NCBI GenBank assembly: GCA_947561715.1
Contig: OX387202.1
Span: 8,197,001-8,261,000 of the forward strand
Source: Ascidia mentula
Lineage: Eukaryota; Chordata; Ascidiacea; Phlebobranchia; Ascidiidae
Direction of reading: 5' to 3'
DNA: 64,000 nt
The notes beneath the pieces are model-generated. The model was not told the DNA's origin and ran no database searches. It was given only the letters and a program-made list of their open reading frames with translations. Shown piece after piece: positions 51,101-64,000 of the stretch. The position numbers and the translations under genes were made by a program. Positions within the stretch are counted from its first letter, which is position 1, and every line of letters starts with the position of its first letter.

Positions 51101-52388
51101 CTTTTCGATGAAAAATATTTTTTTGCAGTACAAGCATTATTATACAGTGGAAAACGCTGATACTCCAGTATTCCTTTTGCGGTTGCACAACGTATGTAAC
51201 TATGCGATTTCAGCACTTGTCCATTTTGCAGTATATGACTTTTCGATGAAAAATATTTTTTTGCAGTAAAAGCTTTATTATACAGTGGAAAACGCTGATA
51301 CTCCAGTATTCCTTTTGCGGTTGCACAACGTATGTAACTATGCGATTTCAGCACTTGTCCATTTTGCAGTATATGACTTTTCGATGAAAAATATTTTTTT
51401 GCAGTACAAGCATTATTATACAGTGGAAAACGCTGATACTCCAGTATTGCTTTTGCGGTTGCACAACGTATGTAACTATGCGATTTCAGCACTTGTCCAT
51501 TTTGCAGTATATGACTTTTCGATAAAAAATAATTCTTTTCAGTACAAGCTTTATTATACGGTGGAAAACGCTGATACTCCAGTATTGCTTGTGCGGTTGC
51601 ACAACGTATGTAACTATCAGATTTCAGCACTTGTCCATTTTGCAGTGTATGACATTTCGATAAAAAATATTTTTTTGCAGTACAAGCTTTATTGTACTGT
51701 GGAAAACGCTGATACTCCAGTATTGCTTTTGCGGTTGAACAACGTATGTAACTATGCGATTTCAGCACTTGTCCATTTTGCAGTATATGACTTTTCCATG
51801 AAAAATATTTTTTTGCAGTACAAGCTTTATTATACAGTGGAAAGCGCTGATACTCCAGTATTGCTTTTGCGGTTGCACAACGTATGTAACTATGCGATTT
51901 CAGCACTTGTCCATTTTGCAGTATATGACTTTTCGATGAAAAATATTTTTTTGCAGTACAAGCTTTATTATACAGTGGAAAACGCTGATACTCCAGTATT
52001 GCTTTTGCGGTTGCACAACGTATGTAAATGTGCGATTTCAGCACTTGTCCATTTTGCAGTATATGATTTTTCGATGAAAAATATTTTTTTGCAGTACAAG
52101 CTTTATTATACAGTGGAAAACGCTGATACTCCAGTATTGCTTTTGCGGTTGCACAACGTATGTAACTATGCGATTTCAGCACTTGTCCATTTTGCAGTAT
52201 ATGACTTTTCGATGAAAAATATTTTTTTGCAGTACAAGCATTATTATACAGTGGAAAACGCTGATACTCCAGTATTCCTTTTGCGGTTGCACAACGTATG
52301 TAACTATGCGATTTCAGCACTTGTCCATTTTGCAGTATATGACTTTTCGATGAAAAATATTTTTTTGCAGTAAAAGCTTTATTATACC

Positions 52389-55300
52389 GTGGAAAACGCT
52401 GATACTCCAGTATTCCTTTTGCGGTTGCACAACGTATGTAACTATGCGATTTCAGCACTTGTCCATTTTGCAATATATGACTTTTCGATGAAAAATATTT
52501 TTTTGCAGTACAAGCATTATTATAGAGTGGAAAACGCTGATACTCCAGTATTGCTTTTGCGGTTGCACAACGTATGTAACTATCAGATTTCAGCACTTGT
52601 CCATTTTGCAGTGTATGACATTTCGATAAAAAATATTTTTTTTCAGTACAAGCTTTATTATACAGTGGAAAACGCTGATACTCCAGTATTGCTTTTGCGG
52701 TTGCACAACGTATGTAACTGTGCGATTTCAGCACTTGTCCATTTTGCAGTATATGATTTTTCGATGAAAAATATTTTTTTGCAGTACAAGCATTATTATA
52801 CAGTGGAAAACGCTGATACTCCAGTATTGCTTTTGCGGTTGCACAACGTATGTAACTATGCGATTTCAGCACTTGTCCATTTTGCAGTATATGACTTTTC
52901 GGTGAAAAATATTTTTTTTCAGTACAAGCTTTATTATACGGTGGAAAACGCTGATACTCCAGTATTGCTTGTGCGGTTGCACAACGTATGTAACTATCAG
53001 ATTTCAGCACTTGTCCATTTTGCAGTGTATGACATTTCGATAAAAAATATTTTTTTTCAGTACAAGCTTTATTATACAGTGGAAAACGCTGATACTCCAG
53101 TATTGCTTTTGCGGTTGCACAACGTATGTAACTATGCGATTTCAGCACTTGTCCATTTTGCAGTATATGACTTTTCGGTGAAAAATATTTTTTTGCAGTA
53201 CAAGCTTTATTATACAGTGGAAAACGCTGATACTCCAGTATTGCTTTTGCGGTTGCACAACGTATGTAACTATGAGATTTCAGCACTTGTCCATTTTGCT
53301 GTGTATGACTTTTCGATAAAAAATAATTTTTTTCAGTACAAGCTTTATTATACAGTGGAAAATGCTGATACTCCAGTATTGCTTTTGCGGTTGCACAACG
53401 TATGCAACTGTGCGATTTCAGCACTTGTCCGTATTGCAGTATATCACTTTTCGATAAAAAATAATTTTTTTCAGTACAAGCTTTATTTTACAGTGGAAAA
53501 CGCTGGTACTCCAGTATTGCCTTTGCGGTTGCACAAGGTATGTAACTGTGCGATTTCAGCACTTGTCCATTTTGCAGTATATGACTTTTCGATGAAAAAT
53601 ATTTTTTTGCAGTACAAGCTTTATTATGCAGTGGAAAACGCTGATGCTCCAGTATTGCTTTTGCGGTTGCACAACGTATGTAACTTTGAGATTTCAGCAC
53701 TTGTCCATTTTGCAGTGTATGACTTTTCGACAAAAAATAATTTTTTTCAGTACAAGCTTTATTATACAGTGGAAAACGCTGATACTCCAGTATTGCTTTT
53801 GTGGTTGCACAACGTCTGTAACTATGCGATTTCAGCACTTGTCCATTTTGCAGTATATGACTTTTCGATGAAAAATATTTTTTTGCAGTACAAGCTTTAT
53901 TATACAGTGGAAAACGCTGATACTCCAGTATTGCTTTTGCGGTTGTACAACGTATGTAACTATGCGATTTCAGCACTTGTCCATTTTGCAGTATATGACT
54001 TTTCGATGAAAAATATTTTTTGGCAGTACAACCTTTATTATACAGTGGAAAACGCTGATACTCCAGTATTGCTTTTGTGGTTGCACAACGTATGTAACTA
54101 TGAGATTTCAGCACTTGTCCATTTTGCAGTATATGACTTTTCGATGAAAAATATTTTTTTGCAGTACAAGCTTTATTATACAGTGGAAAACGCTGATACT
54201 CCAGTATTGCTTTTGCGGTTGCACAACGTATGTAACTATGCGATTTCAGCACTTGTCCATTTTGCAGTATATGACTTTTCGATGAAAAATATTTTTTTGC
54301 AGTACAAGCTTTATTATACAGTGGAAAACGCTGATACTCCAGTATTGCTTTTGCGGTTGCACAACGTATGTAACTATGAGATTTCAGCACTTGTCCATTT
54401 TGCAGTGTATGACTTTTCGACAAAAAATAATTTTTTTCAGTACAAGCTTTATTATACAGTGGAAAACGCTGATACTCCAGTATTGCTTTTGTGGTTGCAC
54501 AACGTCTGTAACTATGCGATTTCAGCACTTGTCTATTTTGCAGTATATGACTTTTCGATGAAAAATATTTTTTTTCAGTACAAGCTTTATTATACAGTGG
54601 AAAACGCTGATACTCCAGTATTGCTTTTGCGGTTGCACAACGTATGTAACTATGAGATTTCAGCACTTGTCCATTTTGCAGTATATGACTTTTCGATGAA
54701 AAATATTTTTTTGCAGTACAAGCTTTATTATACAGTGGAAAACGCTGATACTCCAGTATTGCTTTTGCGGTTGCACAACGTATGTAACTATGCGATTTCA
54801 GCACTTGTCCATTTTGCAGTATATGACTTTTCGATGAAAAATATTTTTTTGCAGTACAAGCTTTATTATACAGTGGAAAACGCTGATACTCCAGTATTGC
54901 TTTTGCGGTTGCACAACGTATGTAACTATGCGATTTCAGCACTTGTCCATTTTGCAGTATATGACTTTTCGATAAAAAATAATTTTTTTCAGTACAAGCT
55001 TTATTATACAGTGGAAAACGCTGATACTCCAGTATTCCTTTTGCGGTTGCACAACGTATGTAACTATGCGATTTCAGCACTTGTCCATTTTGCAGTATAT
55101 GACTTTTCGATGAAAAATATTTTTTTGCAGTAAAAGCTTTATTATACAGTGGAAAACGCTGATACTCCAGTATTGCTTTTGCGGTTGCACACTGTAAATA
55201 ACTATGCGATTTCAGCACTTGTCCATTTTGCAGTATATGACTTTTCGATAAAAAATAATTTTTTTCAGTACAAGCTTTATTATACAGTGGAAAACGCTGA

Positions 55301-58300
55301 TACTCCAGTATTGCTTGTGCGGTTGCACAACGTATGTAACTATCAGATTTCAGCACTTGTCCATTTTGCAGTGTATGACATTTCGATAAAAAATTTTTTT
55401 TTTCAGTACAAGCTTTATTATACAGTGGAAAACGCTGATTCTCCAGTATTGCTTTTGCGGTTGCACAACGTATGTAACTGTGCGATTTCAGCACTTGTCC
55501 ATTTTGCAGTATATGATTTTTCGATGAAAAATATTTTTTTGCAGTACAAGCATTATTATACAGTGGAAAACGCTGATACTCCAGTATTCCTTTTGCGGTT
55601 GCACAACGTATGTAACTATGCGATTTCAGCACTTGTCCATTTTGCAGTATATGACTTTTCGATGAAAAATATTTTTTTGCAGTACAAGCATTATTATACA
55701 GTGGAAAACGCTGATACTCCAGTATTCCTTTTGCGGTTGCACAACGTATGTAACTATGCGATTTCAGCACTTGTCCATTTTGCAGTATATGACTTTTCGA
55801 TGAAAAATATTTTTTTGCAGTAAAAGCTTTATTATACCGTGGAAAACGCTGATACTCCAGTATTCCTTTTGCGGTTGCACAACGTATGTAACTATGCGAT
55901 TTCAGCACTTGTCCATTTTGCAATATATGACTTTTCGATGAAAAATATTTTTTTGCAGTACAAGCATTATTATAGAGTGGAAAACGCTGATACTCCAGTA
56001 TTGCTTTTGCGGTTGCACAACGTATGTAACTATCAGATTTCAGCACTTGTCCATTTTGCAGTGTATGACATTTCGATAAAAAATATTTTTTTTCAGTACA
56101 AGCTTTATTATACAGTGGAAAACGCTGATACTCCAGTATTGCTTTTGCGGTTGCACAACGTATGTAACTGTGCGATTTCAGCACTTGTCCATTTTGCAGT
56201 ATATGATTTTTCGATGAAAAATATTTTTTTGCAGTACAAGCATTATTATACAGTGGAAAACGCTGATACTCCAGTATTGCTTTTGCGGTTGCACAACGTA
56301 TGTAACTATGCGATTTCAGCACTTGTCCATTTTGCAGTATATGACTTTTCGGTGAAAAATATTTTTTTTCAGTACAAGCTTTATTATACGGTGGAAAACG
56401 CTGATACTCCAGTATTGCTTGTGCGGTTGCACAACGTATGTAACTATCAGATTTCAGCACTTGTCCATTTTGCAGTGTATGACATTTCGATAAAAAATAT
56501 TTTTTTTCAGTACAAGCTTTATTATACAGTGGAAAACGCTGATACTCCAGTATTGCTTTTGCGGTTGCACAACGTATGTAACTATGCGATTTCAGCACTT
56601 GTCCATTTTGCAGTATATGACTTTTCGGTGAAAAATATTTTTTTGCAGTACAAGCTTTATTATACAGTGGAAAACGCTGATACTCCAGTATTGCTTTTGC
56701 GGTTGCACAACGTATGTAACTATGAGATTTCAGCACTTGTCCATTTTGCTGTGTATGACTTTTCGATAAAAAATAATTTTTTTCAGTACAAGCTTTATTA
56801 TACAGTGGAAAATGCTGATACTCCAGTATTGCTTTTGCGGTTGCACAACGTATGCAACTGTGCGATTTCAGCACTTGTCCGTATTGCAGTATATCACTTT
56901 TCGATAAAAAATAATTTTTTTCAGTACAAGCTTTATTTTACAGTGGAAAACGCTGGTACTCCAGTATTGCCTTTGCGGTTGCACAAGGTATGTAACTGTG
57001 CGATTTCAGCACTTGTCCATTTTGCAGTATATGACTTTTCGATGAAAAATATTTTTTTGCAGTACAAGCTTTATTATACAGTGGAAAACGCTGATGCTCC
57101 AGTATTGCTTTTGCGGTTGCACAACGTATGTAACTTTGAGATTTCAGCACTTGTCCATTTTGCAGTGTATGACTTTTCGACAAAAAATAATTTTTTTCAG
57201 TACAAGCTTTATTATACAGTGGAAAACGCTGATACTCCAGTATTGCTTTTGTGGTTGCACAACGTCTGTAACTATGCGATTTCAGCACTTGTCCATTTTG
57301 CAGTATATGACTTTTCGATGAAAAATATTTTTTTGCAGTACAAGCTTTATTATACAGTGGAAAACGCTGATACTCCAGTATTGCTTTTGCGGTTGTACAA
57401 CGTATGTAACTATGCGATTTCAGCACTTGTCCATTTTGCAGTATATGACTTTTCGATGAAAAATATTTTTTGGCAGTACAACCTTTATTATACAGTGGAA
57501 AACGCTGATACTCCAGTATTGCTTTTGTGGTTGCACAACGTATGTAACTATGAGATTTCAGCACTTGTCCATTTTGCAGTATATGACTTTTCGATGAAAA
57601 ATATTTTTTTGCAGTACAAGCTTTATTATACAGTGGAAAACGCTGATACTCCAGTATTGCTTTTGCGGTTGCACAACGTATGTAACTATGCGATTTCAGC
57701 ACTTGTCCATTTTGCAGTATATGACTTTTCGATGAAAAATATTTTTTTGCAGTACAAGCTTTATTATACAGTGGAAAACGCTGATACTCCAGTATTGCTT
57801 TTGCGGTTGCACAACGTATGTAACTATGAGATTTCAGCACTTGTCCATTTTGCAGTGTATGACTTTTCGACAAAAAATAATTTTTTTCAGTACAAGCTTT
57901 ATTATACAGTGGAAAACGCTGATACTCCAGTATTGCTTTTGTGGTTGCACAACGTCTGTAACTATGCGATTTCAGCACTTGTCTATTTTGCAGTATATGA
58001 CTTTTCGATGAAAAATATTTTTTTTCAGTACAAGCTTTATTATACAGTGGAAAACGCTGATACTCCAGTATTGCTTTTGCGGTTGCACAACGTATGTAAC
58101 TATGAGATTTCAGCACTTGTCCATTTTGCAGTATATGACTTTTCGATGAAAAATATTTTTTTGCAGTACAAGCTTTATTATACAGTGGAAAACGCTGATA
58201 CTCCAGTATTGCTTTTGCGGTTGCACAACGTATGTAACTATGCGATTTCAGCACTTGTCCATTTTGCAGTATATGACTTTTCGATGAAAAATATTTTTTT

Positions 58301-59000
58301 GCAGTACAAGCTTTATTATACAGTGGAAAACGCTGATACTCCAGTATTGCTTTTGCGGTTGCACAACGTATGTAACTATGCGATTTCAGCACTTGTCCAT
58401 TTTGCAGTATATGACTTTTCGATAAAAAATAATTTTTTTCAGTACAAGCTTTATTATACAGTGGAAAACGCTGATACTCCAGTATTCCTTTTGCGGTTGC
58501 ACAACGTATGTAACTATGCGATTTCAGCACTTGTCCATTTTGCAGTATATGACTTTTCGATGAAAAATATTTTTTTGCAGTAAAAGCTTTATTATACAGT
58601 GGAAAACGCTGATACTCCAGTATTGCTTTTGCGGTTGCACACTGTAAATAACTATGCGATTTCAGCACTTGTCCATTTTGCAGTATATGACTTTTCGATA
58701 AAAAATAATTTTTTTCAGTACAAGCTTTATTATACAGTGGAAAACGCTGATACTCCAGTATTGCTTGTGCGGTTGCACAACGTATGTAACTATCAGATTT
58801 CAGCACTTGTCCATTTTGCAGTGTATGACATTTCGATAAAAAATTTTTTTTTTCAGTACAAGCTTTATTATACAGTGGAAAACGCTGATACTCCAGTATT
58901 GCTTTTGCGGTTGCACAACGTATGTAACTGTGCGATTTCAGCACTTGTCCATTTTGCAGTATATGATTTTTCGATGAAAAATATTTTTTTGCAGTACAAG
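52389..59000 (+). repeat. 3450-bp (25-monomer) tandem duplication of the divergent monomer set
   Basis: The 3.2-kb stretch 52389 to about 55550 repeats 3450 bp later from 55839 to about 59000. Shared private variants include TATAGAGTGG, CTTTTCGGTGAAAAAT, GTCCGTATTGCAG, CTTTATTTTACAG, GCTGGTACTCCAG, CACAAGGTATG, GACAAAAAATAA and TTTTTTGGCAGTACAACC. Differences are few, for example TATGCAGTGG at about 53625 against TATACAGTGG in the second copy. The copies diverge after about 55550 and 59000, where the following monomer types differ. A third, shorter related stretch lies at about 60960-61450. Confidence 0.88.
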
Positions 59001-62000
59001 CTTTATTATACAGAGGAAAACGCTGATACTCCAGTATTGCATTTGCGGTTGCACAACGTATGTAACTGTGCAATTTCAGCACTTGTCCATTTTGCAGTAT
59101 ATGACTTTTCGATAAAAAATATTTTTTTGCGGTACAAGCTTTATTATACAGTGGAAAACGCTGATACTCCAGTATTGCTTTTGCGGTTGCACAACGTATG
59201 TAACTATGCGATTTCAGCACTTGTCCATTTTGCAGTATATGACTTTTCGATAAAAAATAATTTTTTTCAGTACAAGCTTTATTATACGGTGGAAAACGCT
59301 GATACTCCAGTATTGCTTGTGCGGTTGCACAACGTATGTAACTATCAGATTTCAGCACTTGTCCATTTTGCAGTGTATGACATTTCGATAAAAAATATTT
59401 TTTTTCAGTACAAGCTTTATTATACAGTGGAAAACGCTGATACTCCAGTATTGCTTTTGCGGTTGCACAACGTATGTAACTATGCGATTTCAGCACTTGT
59501 CCATTTTGCAGTATATGACTTTTCGATAAAAAATAATTTTTTTCAGTACAAGCTTTATTATACAGTGGAAAACGCTGATACTCCAGTATTGCTTTTGCGG
59601 TTGCACAACGTATGTAACTATGCGATTTCAGCACTTGTCCATTTTGCAGTATATGACTTTTCGATGAAAAATATTTTTTTGCAGTAAAAGCTTTATTATA
59701 CAGTGGAAAACGCTGATACTCCAGTATTGCTTTTGCGGTTGCACACCGTAAATAACTATGCGATTTCAGCACTTGTCCATTTTGCAGTATATGACTTTTC
59801 GATAAAAAATAATTTTTTTCAGTACAAGCTTTATTATACAGTGGAAAACGCTGATACTCCAGTATTGCTTGTGCGGTTGCACAACGTATGTAACTATCAG
59901 ATTTCAGCACTTGTCCATTTTGCAGTGTATGACATTTCGATAAAAAATATTTTTTTTCAGTACAAGCTTTATTATACAGTGGAAAACGCTGATACTCCAG
60001 TATTGCTTTTGCGGTTGCACAACGTATGTAACTGTGCGATTTCAGCACTTGTCCATTTTGCAGTATATGATTTTTCGATGAAAAATATTTTTTTGCAGTA
60101 CAAGCTTTATTATACAGAGGAAAACGCTGATACTCCAGTATTGCATTTGCGGTTGCACAACGTATGTAACTGTGCAATTTCAGCACTTGTCCATTTTGCA
60201 GTATATGACTTTTCGATAAAAAATATTTTTTTGCGGTACAAGCTTTATTATACAGTGGAAAACGCTGATACTCCAGTATTGCTTTTGCGGTTGCACAACG
60301 TATGTAACTATGCGATTTCAGCACTTGTCCATTTTGCAGTATATGACTTTTCGATAAAAAATAATTTTTTTCAGTACAAGCTTTATTATACGGTGGAAAA
60401 CGCTGATACTCCAGTATTGCTTGTGCGGTTGCACAACGTATGTAACTATCAGATTTCAGCACTTGTCCATTTTGCAGTGTATGACATTTCGATAAAAAAT
60501 ATTTTTTTTCAGTACAAGCTTTATTATACAGTGGAAAACGCTGATACTCCAGTATTGCTTTTGCGGTTGCACAACGTATGTAAATGTGCGATTTCAGCAC
60601 TTGTCCATTTTGCAGTATATGATTTTTCGATGAAAAATATTTTTTTGCAGTACAAGCATTATTATACAGTGGAAAACGCTGATACTCCAGTATTGCTTTT
60701 GCGGTTGCACAACGTATGTAACTATGCGATTTCAGCACTTGTCCATTTTGCAGTATATGACTTTTCGATAAAAAATAATTTTTTTCAGTACAAGCTTTAT
60801 TATACGGTGGAAAACGCTGATACTCCAGTATTGCTTGTGCGGTTGCACAACGTATGTAACTATCAGATTTCAGCACTTGTCCATTTTGCAGTGTATGACA
60901 TTTCGATAAAAAATATTTTTTTTCAGTACAAGCTTTATTATACAGTGGAAAACGCTGATACTCCAGTATTGCTTTTGCGGTTGCACAACGTATGTAACTA
61001 TGCGATTTCAGCACTTGTCCATTTTGCAGTATATGACTTTTCGGTGAAAAATATTTTTTTGCAGTACAAGCTTTATTATACAGTGGAAAACGCTGATACT
61101 CCAGTATTGCTTTTGCGGTTGCACAACGTATGTAACTATGAGATTTCAGCACTTGTCCATTTTGCTGTGTATGACTTTTCGATAAAAAATAATTTTTTTC
61201 AGTACAAGCTTTATTATACAGTGGAAAATGCTGATACTCCAGTATTGCTTTTGCGGTTGCACAACGTATGCAACTGTGCGATTTCAGCACTTGTCCGTTT
61301 TGCAGTATATCACTTTTCGATAAAAAATAATTTTTTTCAGTACAAGCTTTATTTTACAGTGGAAAACGCTGGTACTCCAGTATTGCCTTTGCGGTTGCAC
61401 AACGTATGTAACTGTGCGATTTCAGCACTTGTCCATTTTGCAGTATATGACTTTTCGATGAAAAATATTTTTTTGCAGTACAAGCTTTATTATACAGTGG
61501 AAAACGCTGATACTCCAGTATTGCTTTTGCGGTTGCACAACGTATGTAACTATGCGATTTCAGCACTTGTCCATTTTGCAGTATATGACTTTTCGATGAA
61601 AAATATTTTTTTGCAGTACAAGCTTTATTATACAGTGGAAAACGCTGATACTCCAGTATTCCTTTTGCGGTTGCACAACGTATGTAACTATGCGATTTCA
61701 GCACTTGTCCATTTTGCAGTATATGACTTTTCCATGAAAAATATTTTTTTGCAGTACAAGCTTTATTATACAGTGGAAAGCGCTGATACTCCAGTATTGC
61801 TTTTGCGGTTGCACAACGTATGTAACTATGCGATTTCAGCACTTGTCCATTTTGCAGTATATGACTTTTCGATAAAAAATAATTTTTTTCAGTACAAGCT
61901 TTATTATACAGTGGAAAACGCTGATACTCCAGTATTCCTTTTGCGGTTGCACAACGTATGTAACTATGCGATTTCAGCACTTGTCCATTTTGCAGTATAT

Positions 62001-64000
62001 GACTTTTCGATGAAAAATATTTTTTTGCAGTAAAAGCTTTATTATACAGTGGAAAACGCTGATACTCCAGTATTGCTTTTGCGGTTGCACACCGTATGTA
62101 ACTATGCGATTTCAGCACTTGTCCATTTTGCAGTATATGACTTTTCGATAAAAAATAATTTTTTTCAGTACAAGCTTTATTATACGGTGGAAAACGCTGA
62201 TACTCCAGTATTGCTTGTGCGGTTGCACAACGTATGTAACTATCAGATTTCAGCACTTGTCCATTTTGCAGTGTATGACATTTCGATAAAAAATATTTTT
62301 TTGCAGTACAAGCTTTATTATACAGTGGAAAACGCTGATACTCCAGTATTGCTTTTGCGGTTGCACAACGTATGTAACTGTGCGATTTCAGCACTTGTCC
62401 ATTTTGCAGTATATGATTTTTCGATGAAAAATATTTTTTTGCAGTACAAGCTTTATTATACAGAGGAAAACGCTGATACTCCAGTATTGCATTTGCGGTT
62501 GCACAACGTATGTAACTGTGCAATTTCAGCACTTGTCCATTTTGCAGTATATGACTTTTCGATAAAAAATAATTTTTTGCGGTACAAGCTTTATTATACA
62601 GTGGAAAACGCTGATACTCCAGTATTGCTTTTGCGGTTGCACAACGTATGTAACTATGCGATTTCAGCACTTGTCCATTTTGCAGTATATGACTTTTCGA
62701 TGAAAAATATTTTTTTGCAGTACAAGCTTTATTATACAGTGGAAAACGCTGATACTCCAGTATTGCTTTTGCGGTTGCACAACGTATGAAACTATGCGAT
62801 TTCAGGACTTGTCCATTTTGCAGTATATGACTTTTCGATGAAAAATATTTTTTTGCAGTACAAGCTTTATTATACAGTGGAAAACGCTGATAATCCAGTA
62901 TTGCTTTTGCGGTTGCACACCGTATGTAACTATGCGATTTCAGCACTTGTCCATTTTGCAGTATATGACTTTTCGATAAAAAATAATTTTTTTCAGTACA
63001 AGCTTTATTATACAGTGGAAAACGCTGATACTCCAGTATTCCTTTTGCGGTTGCACAACGTATGTAACTGTGCGATTTCAGCACTTGTCCATTTTGCAGT
63101 ATATGATTTTTCGATGAAAAATATTTTTTTGCAGTACAAGCTTTATTATACAGAGGAAAACGCTGATACTCCAGTATTGCATTTGCGGTTGCACAACGTA
63201 TGTAACTGTGCAATTTCAGCACTTGTCCATTTTGCAGTATATGACTTTTCGATAAAAAATATTTTTTTGCGGTACAAGCTTTATTATACAGTGGAAAACG
63301 CTGATACTCCAGTATTGCTTTTGCGGTTGCACAACGTATGTAACTATGCGATTTCAGCACTTGTCCATTTTGCAGTGTATGACTTTTCGATGAAAAATAA
63401 TTTTTTTCAGTACAAGCTTTATTATACAGTGGAAAACGCTGATACTCCAGTATTGCTTTTGCGGTTGCACAACGTCTGCAACTATGGGATTTCAGCACTT
63501 GTCCATTTTGCAGTACATGACTTTTCGATGAAAAATATTTTTTTGCAGTACAAGCTTTATTATACAGTGGAAAACGCTGATACTCCAGTATTGCTTTTGC
63601 GGTTGCACAACGTATGTAAGTGTGGAATTTCAGCCCTTGTCCATTTTGCAGTATATGACTTTTCGATGAAAAATATTTTTTTGCAGTACAAGCTTTATTG
63701 TACTGTGGAAAACGCTGATACTCCAGTATTGCTTTTGCGGTTGAACAACGTATGTAACTATGCGATTTCAGCACTTGTCCATTTTGCAGTATATGACTTT
63801 TCCATGAAAAATATTTTTTTGCAGTACAAGCTTTATTATACAGTGGAAAGCGCTGATACTCCAGTATTGCTTTTGCGGTTGCACAACGTATGTAACTATG
63901 CGATTTCAGCACTTGTCCATTTTGCAGTATATGACTTTTCGATGAAAAATATTTTTTTGCAGTACAAGCTTTATTATACAGTGGAAAACGCTGTTAATCC

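Larger units (their letters stand above)
26435..64000 (+). repeat. 138-bp satellite array, block 3
   Basis: About 272 monomers from the transposon to the end of the window. Starts run from 26445 to 63981, which is exactly 272 periods, so there is no net insertion or deletion over 37.5 kb. The first 26 kb (to about 52,388) use the same monomer set and order as block 2. From 52,389 to about 62,033 a more divergent monomer set is mixed in (see that entry). The last 2 kb return to the E-F-G-H-I-J series. The array continues beyond 64000. Confidence 0.98.

Noticed and set aside
26407-53424. Giant minus-strand protein of about 9000 residues as a real gene
   Set aside because: It follows the satellite exactly, its reading frame runs into the transposon at its 3' side, it has no gene-like start context, and monomer variants show no bias to silent changes. 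The simplest cause is a period divisible by 3 with homogenised monomers. Kept as a finding, not a CDS.
1-64000. CRISPR array
   Set aside because: The whole 138-bp unit is repeated without unique spacers, and the context is eukaryotic.
1-64000. Leucine-rich or other known structural repeat in the 46-residue translation
   Set aside because: The LLLRLHNVCNYAISAL stretch superficially recalls leucine-rich repeats, but spacing and consensus residues do not fit any repeat family I know, and the opposite strand is equally open.
1-64000. tRNA, rRNA or other structured RNA genes
   Set aside because: I saw no cloverleaf, 5S-like or other recognisable RNA gene in the satellite monomer or in the two inserted elements.

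Overview
The window is eukaryotic, almost certainly from an invertebrate animal genome. It is about 92% one satellite DNA: a 138-bp monomer repeated head to tail about 429 times, always in the same orientation, and running past both ends of the window. Two transposable elements interrupt it. The animal assignment rests on a LINE reverse transcriptase of a metazoan type and on a DNA transposon whose transposase and accessory-gene remnants look like animal EnSpm/CACTA elements. I cannot name the species. No intact host gene is visible.

Layout. 1-1763: satellite (about 13 monomers). 1764-3248: a 5'-truncated LINE on the + strand, made of the last part of the reverse transcriptase ORF (1765-2781), a 3' UTR, an AATAAA signal and a (TTGAA)n-like tail; a 6-bp target duplication (TTTATT) flanks it. 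3249-23124: satellite (about 144 monomers). 23125-26434: a 3310-bp DNA transposon with 14-bp terminal inverted repeats (CCCAGTCA...), a 2-bp TT duplication, subterminal repeats, and two degenerate minus-strand genes: the C-terminal part of an EnSpm/CACTA-like transposase, and an accessory gene resembling DUF4806 proteins. 26435-64000: satellite (about 272 monomers).

The satellite is organised in higher-order repeats. Distinct monomer variants recur in fixed order, so longer blocks can be recognised: a 552-bp tetramer in tandem triplets, a 20-monomer block present twice 26 kb apart, a tandem repeat with a 4002-bp period, and local duplications of 828, 1104 and 3450 bp. Register is kept almost perfectly. 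Across about 59.2 kb of satellite I find one net single-base length change (near 9391-9395). Because 138 is divisible by 3, open frames run for kilobases on both strands, including one of about 27 kb on the minus strand. I read these as a by-product of the period and of recent homogenisation, not as genes, though the strict length conservation deserves a test.

Both transposons landed in the same few bases of the monomer (the CTTTATTATA segment). Uninterrupted paralogous copies of both insertion sites exist elsewhere in the array, which orders the insertions relative to satellite amplification.
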